7,366 nt of DNA from Bacteroidales bacterium (GCA_016926235.1 JAFGOZ010000445.1:1-7366); one strand, 5' to 3'; positions 1 through 6,616 are shown, counted from the stretch's first letter. A program made the numbers and translations. The notes: generated from the sequence alone by a model not told the origin.

Positions 1-801
1 CTGAACAAGCTTTCGAATGTTCTGGATGAACTACCTTTCTGGTCAGCTCCATTTGGTATTAAACTTTTGGATTATATCGATTATAAACCAAACATCACAG
101 CAATAGATATAGGTTTTGGCAATGGATTTCCATTAACTGAACTGGCTATGCGCTTGGGAGACAAATCCACTGTATACGGTATAGATCCATGGAAAGGAGG
201 TATTGAAAGAGTAAAGAAAAAAATAAAAGCGTACGGCCTTTCAAATATTAAGTTGATAGAAGGAGTTGCCGAGTCCGTTCCGCTCGAAGACAAATCTGTA
301 GATCTGATAGCGAGCAACAACGGGATCAATAATGTTGGCGACATGGAGAAGGTCTTTTCTGAATGTGCAAGAATTAGTAAAAAAGAAGCCCAATTCGTTC
401 AGACAATGAACCTGGATACTACTATGTTTGAGTTTTATTCAAAACTAGAAGAAATATTGTCGGAACTTAAATTGGCTAAGGAAATAGAATTAATGAAAAA
501 GCACATTTCCCAAAAGAGACCACCATTAAATTATGTCCTGTCACTATACTCAAAGTATGGTTTTGAAATAAAGGATATGGTGCACGATCAATTTACGTAC
601 AAATTTGCTGATGGGACCGCCATGCTGAATCATTTCTTTATCCGGGTAGGTTTTATGGGAGAATGGATTAAATTCTTACCTCAGGAAAAAGTACATGAAA
701 TATTCAACTTGGTTGAGACCAAGTTAAATCAGCGAACCCTGTATCCAGGGCAAATCCGGTTAAGCATTCCCTATGTATTAATCAATGCAATAAAAATATA
801 G
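1..801 (+). CDS. class I SAM-dependent methyltransferase (5' end outside window)
   Basis: Probable small-molecule methyltransferase of the UbiE/ArsM-like Methyltransf_11 type; the substrate cannot be read from sequence. The frame is open from the first base. The 22 codons before TTG 67 encode a family-like stretch (LDELPFWSAPFG), so the gene starts upstream of the window and TTG 67 is not the start. In-window residues: SAM motif I AIDIGFGNGFP at about 34-44, the acidic end of strand 2 (GIDPW) at about 61-65, and VPLEDKSVDLIASNNGINN at about 90-108, matching motifs for the adenine and strand 4. Canonical D-x-G-x-G-x-G is kept as DIGFGNG. The 266 codons in the window are near full length for the family. 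A flavodoxin-like gene follows after 63 bases on the same strand and may be co-transcribed. The fold call is secure; the specificity is not. Confidence 0.85.
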   Translation: MNKLSNVLDELPFWSAPFGIKLLDYIDYKPNITAIDIGFGNGFPLTELAMRLGDKSTVYGIDPWKGGIERVKKKIKAYGLSNIKLIEGVAESVPLEDKSVDLIASNNGINNVGDMEKVFSECARISKKEAQFVQTMNLDTTMFEFYSKLEEILSELKLAKEIELMKKHISQKRPPLNYVLSLYSKYGFEIKDMVHDQFTYKFADGTAMLNHFFIRVGFMGEWIKFLPQEKVHEIFNLVETKLNQRTLYPGQIRLSIPYVLINAIKI

Positions 802-864
802 TCAATATTTTTTAATAAGAACGTGATAAAGTAAAACATCATATATACATACCAATATTAACGA

Positions 865-1365
865 ATGATGCATACAAAAACAATAATCTTATATGGTACC
901 CGAAAAGGAACAACAACAAAAACCTGTGAAGTGATTTCTGAAGTTTTAAAGAACAAATATTCCAACGAGGTTGATATCCTGAACGTAAAAGAATACTCAA
1001 AGGTAAAAAAGAAAATAAACGAATATAACAATATGATCATTGGTTCATCCATCGTGGCAGGCCGATGGGTAAGTAAATGTTTGAGAATCTTAAAATCACT
1101 TAAGAACAAGGATCAAAAACTATTTGTTTTTGTCACTGCAGGCGGAACCATGAATAAAATTATAAAATATGGAATTTCAAAGTCAGAAGCTGTTCAGGAA
1201 GGTATAGAAAAATATATTGATAAATACTTGCTCAAATACAATATAAATGTTGATGCGAAGATGATGTTCGGAGGTAAAGTAATGAAAAAAGATCAGGTAC
1301 GATATGATAATTGGAATTATGACGATATACAGAACTGGGCAATCGAAATTGGCAAAATGATGTGA
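865..1365 (+). CDS. flavodoxin-fold protein, HemG-like (Flavodoxin_5)
   Basis: Probable FMN-binding redox protein of 166 residues in the cytoplasm. An N-terminal strand and phosphate loop read ILYGTRKGTTTKTCEVI (about 8-24), the usual flavodoxin site for the FMN phosphate. IIGSSIVAGRW (about 58-68) fits the second loop and VFVTAGGT (about 88-95) the third. The C-terminal part (MMFGGKVMKKDQVRYDNWNYDDIQNWA) resembles the end of HemG-type protoporphyrinogen oxidases, where FAG-R and a final D-W/Y-x-x-I-x-x-W/F segment occur. A heme role is inference; no other heme gene is in view. ATG 865 is followed by a second ATG, so the start may shift by one codon. No Shine-Dalgarno or TAnnTTTG box is visible in the 63-base gap, so it may share a transcript with the methyltransferase. 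Its stop is 2 bases from the stop of the converging gene. Confidence 0.75.
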   Translation: MMHTKTIILYGTRKGTTTKTCEVISEVLKNKYSNEVDILNVKEYSKVKKKINEYNNMIIGSSIVAGRWVSKCLRILKSLKNKDQKLFVFVTAGGTMNKIIKYGISKSEAVQEGIEKYIDKYLLKYNINVDAKMMFGGKVMKKDQVRYDNWNYDDIQNWAIEIGKMM

Positions 1366-1367
1366 TT

Positions 1368-2903
1368 CTAGTAAACAGCAGATTTTATTAGTCTGCTATA
1401 AGGAACAAATTCCATCCCCCGGTTTACTATATTTTTTGCTTTTATCTTATTTTTATAAAACAACTTAACTGCAATATTATGATAAGCTATCTCAGTAACC
1501 TGTATCAAACGGGGATTACTTATCGGTAAAACACAATTTTCTTCAAACAATCCCAGGTACTCGTCCCCTTTTTTGCTATTATTCTTTGAATATGAATCCT
1601 CTGCCATTTTCAAATAAGCAATCATTTTATACTCATGCAATAAAGACTGAATATTTTCAAAATTATATTTTGCCTGCATACTAACAACTGAATCCAATAA
1701 TACCTGGGCATCACTCAGGCTACCCAATACTCTGTGGATATAATTTGTCATTATGGTATTTGCATCATAATGATTCCCCTTTATTTTCAGGGCATTATAT
1801 ACATAATTTTCAACTTTATTTAATCCCTGGTAACGATAGCTCATCTGCATATAATAGGTAAAGCTTATTTCTTCCTTCTGTTTTTCATCTGAAATATTGG
1901 ATACCAATCTCTGATGTATCGAGTCACAAAAAGCTTCTTTATTTGTATATTGCAAATTGTTGGCAATTACATTTCCAAAAAGTCCCACCAATACTTCAGT
2001 CTCAACATTCTCAAACCTTGATAGCTGTGACAGGTAATCAATATCTGAGACCTCATCAAACGCACACTCCTTAATTCTAAAAACCAAGGCCGTAAACAGA
2101 AGAGTTTTAACTTGCTGGTCAGGAAAGAAGTAATAAGCCTTTTGAGCCAATTCATACCCCTCCTTTATCTTATTGTCATTCAGGCATTCGAGGGCTTTAT
2201 TATAATATTGAATTCCAAACAGATTGCAAAATTCAGCCTGTTTAACTTCGTTGTATTTCTCTTCAAATATCTCTTCAACCGACTTGTTTTTATACTCGCT
2301 ATCACTAATTAATTTCGAATTTCTTAAATATTCAACATATTGTTGTTTAAATTCCCCGGTAAAAATCATTTTTTCAAATCCCGGATTTGTAGTTTCAATA
2401 ACAACGGATTTCTCTCCCGGATTTGCCACCAAATATACATGATTGGACGATGCCATTACTTTATATGGTATATTCATCCTGTCAAAAACCATTGCATATA
2501 AGATGGATGCAGTAACACAATTATATATGCCACTCTTGAATAACTCTGGGAAATATACTTCATCATTATACTTTTTTAAAAACTGATCATGAACAATCGT
2601 ATAAGTTGCTTTAATCCTTTTATTCATTTTCTTCTCAGCAACTTTCCTTTGATTCAATTCATTTAATACTTCTAAATAATGGACATAACTTCTTCGAATA
2701 TAACCACTATCAACCTTATTATCAATAGCCATAAATAATTCAAAAGTATCCGTATTATATTTTACATAACTATATAGAACAAATTTTTCCAGGTTTGATT
2801 GAAACCTAAGATCACCTGAACGAACGAGAGAATCCCCATAATTCTGACAAATCGTGGTCTTTATAAATAGGAATAGTAATACAAGGAATATAAAATGCTT
2901 CAT
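1368..2903 (-). CDS. exported transglutaminase-like protein with helical C-terminal region
   Basis: A 511-residue protein, counting from ATG 2903. The reading frame could begin 3 bases earlier at TTG 2906, but ATG 2903 has AAAAAGGA seven bases upstream on the minus strand. Residues 1-19 form a signal peptide (K3, then a FIFLVLLFLFI core) with likely cleavage before Gln20, typical for this phylum. The segment at about 118-172 looks like a transglutaminase/papain-like core: Cys129 in YNCVTAS, His155 in SNHVYLV and Glu170 in VIETTNPGF are spaced as a Cys-His-acid triad. The remaining ~340 residues are rich in helix-like segments, including TPR-like stretches (about 231-270), and I recognise no named domain there. 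Such proteins may act as peptidases or in periplasmic crosslinking or processing; the substrate is unknown. It converges on the flavodoxin gene and diverges from the YcxB-like gene. No clear -7 box was found upstream. Confidence 0.7.
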   Translation of the reverse strand: MKHFIFLVLLFLFIKTTICQNYGDSLVRSGDLRFQSNLEKFVLYSYVKYNTDTFELFMAIDNKVDSGYIRRSYVHYLEVLNELNQRKVAEKKMNKRIKATYTIVHDQFLKKYNDEVYFPELFKSGIYNCVTASILYAMVFDRMNIPYKVMASSNHVYLVANPGEKSVVIETTNPGFEKMIFTGEFKQQYVEYLRNSKLISDSEYKNKSVEEIFEEKYNEVKQAEFCNLFGIQYYNKALECLNDNKIKEGYELAQKAYYFFPDQQVKTLLFTALVFRIKECAFDEVSDIDYLSQLSRFENVETEVLVGLFGNVIANNLQYTNKEAFCDSIHQRLVSNISDEKQKEEISFTYYMQMSYRYQGLNKVENYVYNALKIKGNHYDANTIMTNYIHRVLGSLSDAQVLLDSVVSMQAKYNFENIQSLLHEYKMIAYLKMAEDSYSKNNSKKGDEYLGLFEENCVLPISNPRLIQVTEIAYHNIAVKLFYKNKIKAKNIVNRGMEFVPYSRLIKSAVY

Positions 2904-2910
2904 CAAGTTT

Positions 2911-2918
2911 TCCTTTTT
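2911..2918 (-). promoter_or_regulatory. Shine-Dalgarno site choosing ATG 2903
   Basis: Read on the minus strand this is AAAAAGGA, ending seven bases before ATG 2903. It is better placed for that ATG than for the neighbouring TTG at 2906, and purine-rich sites of this quality are uncommon in the window. Confidence 0.5.
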
Positions 2919-3057
2919 CTATCGGAAATTTAATACTTTATTTCAAATCAAACAAGTTTGGGTTGGATAATAGAATTTTTTTAACCGGCTCATTTTATCA
3001 GAAACATTTTGTAATTTTCTGGTCAAAAAATATTGCAATTCAACATTAAGACTTACT

Positions 3058-3603
3058 ATGAAAATCGAATTTACGATTGAAAAGATCGACTTTTTAACTT
3101 TGCAGTTATATGAGGCATCCCGATCAAAAAGGATAAAACAGACAAGAACCCGCCTGCAAGTACTAACCTCACTTATTTATGTATTAATTGGTTTTCTCGT
3201 CCTTCTTCATAATGATGCTATTCTTGCTCTCGTATTCTTTGGTATTGCTGTTATTTGGTATTTACTCATACCAAAATTTATAAGAAAAAGAATGGTACGT
3301 AGCTATAGCAAATTTATTGATACTCATCTTGCCAATCGATACGGGCAACAGGCTTCATTTACATTTAGAGACGAATATATAGAATCTGAGAGTTTTATAG
3401 GCAAAAGCAAGTTTAAGATAAAGGAAATGACTGAGGTAGACGAAATTAAAGACTACTACTTCCTTCGATTTTCAACAGGAGTAGCAATCATCATTCCTAA
3501 AAGAAAAATTGAAAATCTCACTGAGCTAAAAGATAAATTGAATCAAATTGTTGAAAATCTCAATATCCCATATTTTAACCATATGAATTGGGTTTGGAAA
3601 TGA
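3058..3603 (+). CDS. YcxB-like small membrane protein
   Basis: A 181-residue inner-membrane protein. Two adjacent hydrophobic segments (about 34-51, LQVLTSLIYVLIGFLVLL, and 54-72, ending WYLLIPKF) form a helical hairpin flanked by Arg/Lys-rich stretches (RSKRIKQTRTR before, RKRMVRS after), so both ends should be cytoplasmic. The C-terminal part matches the YcxB-like domain pattern: FTFRDEYIESESFIGKSKFK (101-120), a charged segment, DYYFLRFSTGVAIIIPKRK (132-150) with the characteristic I-I-P-K-R. The function of this family is unknown; I do not assign one. ATG 3058 is the first in-frame start. A one-mismatch -7 box, TAATTTTC at 3012-3019, lies upstream with no clear -33 partner. The next gene begins 34 bases later on the same strand, so the two may be an operon. 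Confidence 0.7.
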   Translation: MKIEFTIEKIDFLTLQLYEASRSKRIKQTRTRLQVLTSLIYVLIGFLVLLHNDAILALVFFGIAVIWYLLIPKFIRKRMVRSYSKFIDTHLANRYGQQASFTFRDEYIESESFIGKSKFKIKEMTEVDEIKDYYFLRFSTGVAIIIPKRKIENLTELKDKLNQIVENLNIPYFNHMNWVWK

Positions 3604-3637
3604 TGAACTCATTTATCTTATTCTATCATTTTACAAA

Positions 3638-4540
3638 ATGAACAAATATTTTTTCATCATCACCATAATGGTCATCTTACTTATTGGATGTAAGAAAGAA
3701 GGAAATGAGAACAACTCACAACTGGCGGAAATAACAAGGCCTTACGAAGAAATAACAATCATTGATATCCATAACCATGACGCAGCTGGCAACAAATATT
3801 TAATAAACAAGCAAATATGGGATAAATATGGAATTGACAAAATCGTATTATTCGGTAATATTTCTGAACCTTCTGCAATGTTAACAGATCAGATAGCTTA
3901 TAACGCATATTTGGAGGACACAGGGAGGATCATTCCTTTTATTGCAGCAATTAATATACATGACTCAAGCTGCCTGGATTATATAAAAGAGAGATTTGAA
4001 GCCGGAGTGTATGGTATCGGCGAGATAGTTGCAGCGTCAAGCTATTCACCTGTTACATCAAATTTACCCTGGAAAGGTGAGCACACCTTGGACGGATATT
4101 TCCCGGAAATATATGAATTATGTGCTAAGTACCACAAACCCATTCTACTCCACATTGATCCTCCATTTGGATTTCCGGTGAACAAATTGGTTGAAGCAGC
4201 AAAAGCATATCCAAATACCAGCTTTATTTTTGCACACGCAAATGCTTACAATTCGCCTTCAAACATTGAAGATATTTTAAAGCAATGTAACAACATCTAC
4301 ATTGATTTTTTCCCAGGATTCAACGCTTACAATCCGGAAAGTTCTTTTACGCTGAATGATTTTGTCCCATTAATCAATGCATATCCTGACAGGTTTATGG
4401 TGAGCACTGACTCAGGATATGATATTGGTTATGATAATGCATATAATGCTATTTATGAACTTTTTAGTTTACTCGATAAAAATGTGGTTGTTAAAATCGC
4501 TGGTGAGAATTTCTTAAAACTAATAGCAAATAAAATATAA
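3638..4540 (+). CDS. lipoprotein amidohydrolase, Amidohydro_2-type TIM barrel
   Basis: A 300-residue metal-dependent hydrolase carried on a lipid anchor. The N-terminus has a hydrophobic core followed by the lipobox LLIGC with Cys18, so residue 18 would be acylated. Metal-ligand motifs are in family order: H45-x-H47 in IIDIHNHD, Glu129 in GVYGIGEI, His162 in ILLHIDPP, His200 in FIFAHANAY and Asp258 in MVSTDSGYD. The end, KIAGENFLKL, fits the usual last helix of PF04909-like proteins. The full set of ligands argues for an active enzyme. A Glu at 129 in place of a carboxylated Lys occurs in several branches of the superfamily. The substrate is unknown (cyclic amides, lactones and decarboxylation are all possible). 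CKKE after the anchor leaves open surface exposure, but the acidic run is shorter than in known export signals. ATG 3638 lies 34 bases after the previous stop. Confidence 0.8.
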   Translation: MNKYFFIITIMVILLIGCKKEGNENNSQLAEITRPYEEITIIDIHNHDAAGNKYLINKQIWDKYGIDKIVLFGNISEPSAMLTDQIAYNAYLEDTGRIIPFIAAINIHDSSCLDYIKERFEAGVYGIGEIVAASSYSPVTSNLPWKGEHTLDGYFPEIYELCAKYHKPILLHIDPPFGFPVNKLVEAAKAYPNTSFIFAHANAYNSPSNIEDILKQCNNIYIDFFPGFNAYNPESSFTLNDFVPLINAYPDRFMVSTDSGYDIGYDNAYNAIYELFSLLDKNVVVKIAGENFLKLIANKI

Positions 4541-4545
4541 AATTA

Positions 4546-4986
4546 CTAATACGATAATTCAAGATTCTTCATAATAACATCCAGATTACTAAAGTATTCA
4601 GGCAAATTAAGTGTACTTATTACTTTCTCTGCAGTAGTTGCATATTTATAATATGAATCCGGGAAATTACTGGCAAATAAATGAGCAATAACCGTAGGTA
4701 GTGGTTTGTCCACCCAAAATACATGTATAATATCCTTTCTTTTTATCTTTTCCGCTTCAATATTTTTTCGCATATCTGTCATCTTGTCAAGATAGATAAA
4801 TAAATTATCTCCTTCATCTTCAAACTCCATATCTCTAAAATCAATTAACACTTTATCAATATCAGTTGATTTGGCATTTTTCATTATGTGAGCTATAAAC
4901 TGTCCATACTTCTCAATCGAAAAGGTGCCAATAAAATTTTGAATCAAAAGTTTATCTTTCTTAAAAATTTGATACCTAATTTCCAT
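4546..4986 (-). CDS. SpoIIAA/STAS-like small protein
   Basis: A 146-residue soluble protein without signal peptide or membrane segment. It alternates beta-like and helix-like stretches: an opening strand pair (IRYQIFKKDKLLIQNFIGTF, residues 3-22), a helix, then KVLIDFRDMEFED (45-57), which resembles the central strand of STAS/SEC14-related proteins. Later come IIHVFWVDKPLPTVIAHLF (86-104) and an amphipathic C-terminal helix. I assign it tentatively to the SpoIIAA-like (PF11964-type) group. Known relatives are poorly characterised, and no phosphorylatable Ser stands out at the usual site. The open frame extends to GTG 5013, but I prefer ATG 4986 because AGAGG lies four bases upstream. A perfect -7 box is at 5035-5042. 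It converges on the amidohydrolase gene with a 5-base gap. Confidence 0.6.
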   Translation of the reverse strand: MEIRYQIFKKDKLLIQNFIGTFSIEKYGQFIAHIMKNAKSTDIDKVLIDFRDMEFEDEGDNLFIYLDKMTDMRKNIEAEKIKRKDIIHVFWVDKPLPTVIAHLFASNFPDSYYKYATTAEKVISTLNLPEYFSNLDVIMKNLELSY

Positions 4987-4990
4987 AATA

Positions 4991-4995
4991 CCTCT
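4991..4995 (-). promoter_or_regulatory. short Shine-Dalgarno site choosing ATG 4986
   Basis: On the minus strand this reads AGAGG, four bases before ATG 4986. The spacing is a little short, but it supports the ATG over the GTG nine codons upstream, which has no such site. Confidence 0.45.
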
Positions 4996-5034
4996 CTTAT
5001 TTTTCAATATCACGCTCTATCAAAATAACCTCTG

Positions 5035-5042
5035 CAAAGTTA
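5035..5042 (-). promoter_or_regulatory. -7 box for the STAS-like gene
   Basis: The minus strand reads TAACTTTG, an exact fit to the Bacteroidota -7 consensus TAnnTTTG. Transcription would begin about 40 bases before ATG 4986. I see no TTG or TTTG at the usual distance upstream, so the -33 element is weak or absent. Confidence 0.45.
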
Positions 5043-5194
5043 ATAACTTAATAGTAATTTTTGTAAGTTCTGCCAAACAACATATTCAAAAAACAAGGAT
5101 TGTCGTTATCATCTGTGTAGTTTTTTTTATCGAAAAACTTGCTTTTTAACTAGGATTATTCCCATTTAAATTGTCTTGTATATAAAAGGTAAAG

Positions 5195-5413
5195 ATGCTG
5201 ACTGAATACGATGAAATATTGATATGCCGGTTTCTTCTTGGAGAATCTGATAATGAAGACATTTGCCACCTTGAATCCTTAATAGCAAAGAATGAGGAAG
5301 TTAAGGAATACTTTAAAATGCTTTATCGTTTACTATTTACGTTGGATTATCAAAATAATGAACAAATGTATAATTCTGATCAGGCTTACAGAGATTTTCA
5401 GAACAAAATGTAA
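5195..5413 (+). CDS. small protein resembling only the anti-sigma N-terminal domain of FecR
   Basis: A 72-residue acidic protein. The pattern YDEILICRFLLGESDNEDIC (5-24), then HLESLIAKNEEVKEYFKMLY (25-44), and a closing DQAYRDFQNKM (62-72) follow the cytoplasmic anti-sigma domain of FecR-type regulators of this phylum, which run I-x-x-Y/F-L-x-G-E, a helix with LE-W-L, E-x-Y/F, then AW-x-x-F. The usual Trp positions are replaced (Ser or Ile in helix 2, Tyr65 at AW). The membrane helix and the periplasmic FecR domain are missing; truA begins 73 bases after the stop. No ECF sigma gene is next to it. ATG 5195 has AAAAGG five bases upstream, a good Shine-Dalgarno. It may be a functional stand-alone sigma-binding peptide or a remnant. 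Similarity was judged by eye. Confidence 0.5.
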   Translation: MLTEYDEILICRFLLGESDNEDICHLESLIAKNEEVKEYFKMLYRLLFTLDYQNNEQMYNSDQAYRDFQNKM

Positions 5414-5457
5414 TGTATCATATTTATATTCCTTACAATAATTTCCCAAACTCGAAT

Positions 5458-5465
5458 TACCTTTG
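5458..5465 (+). promoter_or_regulatory. -7 box for truA
   Basis: TACCTTTG is an exact TAnnTTTG box. Its last three bases are the TTG codon at 5463, so that TTG sits inside the promoter and cannot be the translation start. Transcription would begin about 15 bases before ATG 5487. I find no TTG at the usual -33 position. Confidence 0.5.
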
Positions 5466-5486
5466 TATTTCATACAATATAATCAT

Positions 5487-6266
5487 ATGCCAAGGTTCAA
5501 ATTAACTTTAGAATATGACGGAACGCCATACAGGGGATGGCAAATGAATAAAGGTGAAATCACTGTGCAAGGCAAACTACTGGAAGCCTGCGAAAAAGTT
5601 TTTACATCAAAAATAAAGGAAATCTATGGTGCAGGACGCACAGATGCCGGAGTTCATGCAATGGCCCAGGTTGCCCATCTGGAAGTGGATACAAACCTAA
5701 AGCCACATCAGATACGAATGAAACTTAACGATGAGCTTCCTCATAGCATAAACATACTGAATGTTGAATCCGTTCCCGGCCGTTTTCATGCACGCCATGA
5801 TGCTACAGCCCGAAGCTATGTCTATATTATATCGAAGCGTCGCTCTGCTTTTTTTAAGAAAAATGTGTGGTGGATTAAAGACCCGCTAAATGTAAATTCC
5901 ATGCGTGATGCTTCAAAGGTATTTCCTGGACTTAAGGACTTCCGTTCATTTGGCCGCCCAACAGGCAAAGAAGAATCTACAAAGGTAGAAATAAAGCATA
6001 TTGCTGTACATGAGCTGGATAGCACCATTATGATCCATATAGTTGGATCGCATTTTCTTTGGAACCAGGTAAGAAGAATGGTTGGCGTACTGGTTGAAGC
6101 CGGGCGGGAAAATATTTCAACAAATCAGATTGAAAGGATGATGAAAACAGCATCAGATGAGCCTGCAAAGCTCACGGCTCCTCCATCAGGTTTGTACCTG
6201 GAACATGTGTATTATGACGATGAGAAGTTTTCTGTAAATCCTTCCTGGCCAGTGGTTGTGAAATGA
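5487..6266 (+). CDS. truA: tRNA pseudouridine(38-40) synthase TruA
   Basis: Converts uridine to pseudouridine at positions 38, 39 and 40 of the tRNA anticodon arm, in the cytoplasm. At 259 residues it is close to the ~270 of E. coli TruA. Counting from ATG 5487: FKLTLEYDGTPYRGWQ opens the first half (4-19), GAGRTDAGVHA (48-58) carries the catalytic Asp53, and RSYVYII (109-115) holds the conserved Tyr111. DFRSFGRP (151-158), HFLWNQVRRMVG (189-200, usual form FLYHMVRRIVG) and LTAPPSGLYLEHVYY (229-243) complete the family signature. The frame opens earlier at TTG 5463, but that codon is part of the -7 box and the extra residues do not match the family. The ATG has no Shine-Dalgarno. Downstream is an untranslated region with palindromes and no clear forward terminator. 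Confidence 0.96.
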   Translation: MPRFKLTLEYDGTPYRGWQMNKGEITVQGKLLEACEKVFTSKIKEIYGAGRTDAGVHAMAQVAHLEVDTNLKPHQIRMKLNDELPHSINILNVESVPGRFHARHDATARSYVYIISKRRSAFFKKNVWWIKDPLNVNSMRDASKVFPGLKDFRSFGRPTGKEESTKVEIKHIAVHELDSTIMIHIVGSHFLWNQVRRMVGVLVEAGRENISTNQIERMMKTASDEPAKLTAPPSGLYLEHVYYDDEKFSVNPSWPVVVK

Positions 6267-6312
6267 TTCTTGACGGTACTTATAACCAGAAGCCCTTCTC
6301 AAAATATCGAAC

Positions 6313-6357
6313 ACCGAATAATGAATAACACCAGTTTAAAATTCATTCCCGTTCGGT
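6313..6357. repeat. imperfect inverted repeat after truA
   Basis: ACCGAA (6313-6318) pairs with TTCGGT (6352-6357), and ATGAAT (6321-6326) with ATTCAT (6341-6346); TA and TTCCCG-like bases lie between the paired blocks and a 14-base loop sits in the middle. It lies in the 380 bases without a gene between truA and the antitoxin, just before the hairpin cluster. It may help end the truA transcript, but no T-run follows. Confidence 0.5.
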
Positions 6358-6521
6358 AGTCTTCGACTACGTCATATAAAAAAAGGAAGTCTCTGACTTC
6401 CATCTAAAGTGTAATACAAACTCTCTAACATAACTATGATTAATTTTGCTTCTGCGAAGCAATGTGAATCTTAGATTCACTTTTATATACGATCCCGATC
6501 CATCGGGACTTCGCTGAAGTC
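6356..6521. repeat. cluster of six short perfect hairpins, five with TC-NNN-GA centre
   Basis: Perfect inverted repeats in order: GTAGTC/GACTAC around TTC (6356-6370); GGAAGTC/GACTTCC around TCT (6385-6401); TTGCTTC/GAAGCAA around TGC (6446-6462); GTGAATC/GATTCAC around TTA (6464-6480); TCCCGAT/ATCGGGA around CC (6493-6508); GACTTC/GAAGTC around GCT (6507-6521). All but the fifth have a three-base loop, and each of these five has T-C before and G-A after the loop while the outer stems differ. The third and fourth are one base apart, and the last two overlap. Related words (GACTACG at 6365 and 6545, CGCCG/CGGCG at 6524 and 6550) extend the pattern to about 6554. No coding frame of interest crosses it. 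Short palindromic words like these are, from memory, common between genes in Bacteroidota. Confidence 0.8.
6378..6401 (-). terminator. minus-strand intrinsic terminator without an upstream gene
   Basis: Read on the minus strand: a seven-pair stem GGAAGTC/GACTTCC with loop AGA, followed directly by seven T (the A-run at 6378-6384). That is a standard Rho-independent form. It would stop transcripts coming from the toxin-antitoxin side towards truA, yet no minus-strand gene lies there. It coincides with the second hairpin of the cluster. Confidence 0.55.
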
Positions 6522-6584
6522 TACGCCGAACAATAAGAATGTAAGACTACGGCGAACTGAGGACAGAATCTTAAAATAACTACT

Positions 6585-6616
6585 TTTGTTTATAAAAATA
6601 AATTCTAGTAATTTTG
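6585..6616 (+). promoter_or_regulatory. promoter of the toxin-antitoxin operon
   Basis: TTTG at 6585-6588, a 20-base spacer, and an exact -7 box TAATTTTG at 6609-6616 form the best Bacteroidota promoter in the window. Transcription would begin about 25 bases before ATG 6647. The first TTTG is itself the end of another exact box, TACTTTTG (6581-6588), so a second, upstream start is possible. Confidence 0.6.

Noticed and set aside
67..69. TTG 67 as start of the methyltransferase
   Set aside because: The frame is open to base 1, and the residues encoded before it fit the family, so the start is outside the window.
2847..2903. Lipobox at TTIC in the transglutaminase-like protein
   Set aside because: The residue before Cys is Ile and no Leu is at -3; a plain signal peptide with cleavage before Gln fits better.
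2949..2960. CAAAC-AA-GTTTG palindrome between the divergent genes as an operator
   Set aside because: Five-base arms in AT-rich DNA are expected by chance, and no promoter box is next to it.
4987..5013. GTG 5013 as start of the STAS-like gene
   Set aside because: ATG 4986 has a Shine-Dalgarno site, and the extra nine residues look like translated leader.
5119..5139. AGTTTTT/AAAAACT hairpin as a terminator or operator
   Set aside because: The stem is almost only A-T pairs and lies far from any gene end it could serve.
5411..5482. Hydrophobic stretch (CIIFIFLTII) in frame after the stop of the FecR-like protein, as a lost membrane helix
   Set aside because: Only about ten apolar residues, in very AT-rich DNA where such codons are expected by chance, and the truA promoter lies in the same bases.
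6356..6554. CRISPR array or integron attC site
   Set aside because: There are no identical repeats with regular spacers, no cas or integrase gene, and no attC core boxes at the ends of the toxin-antitoxin cassette.
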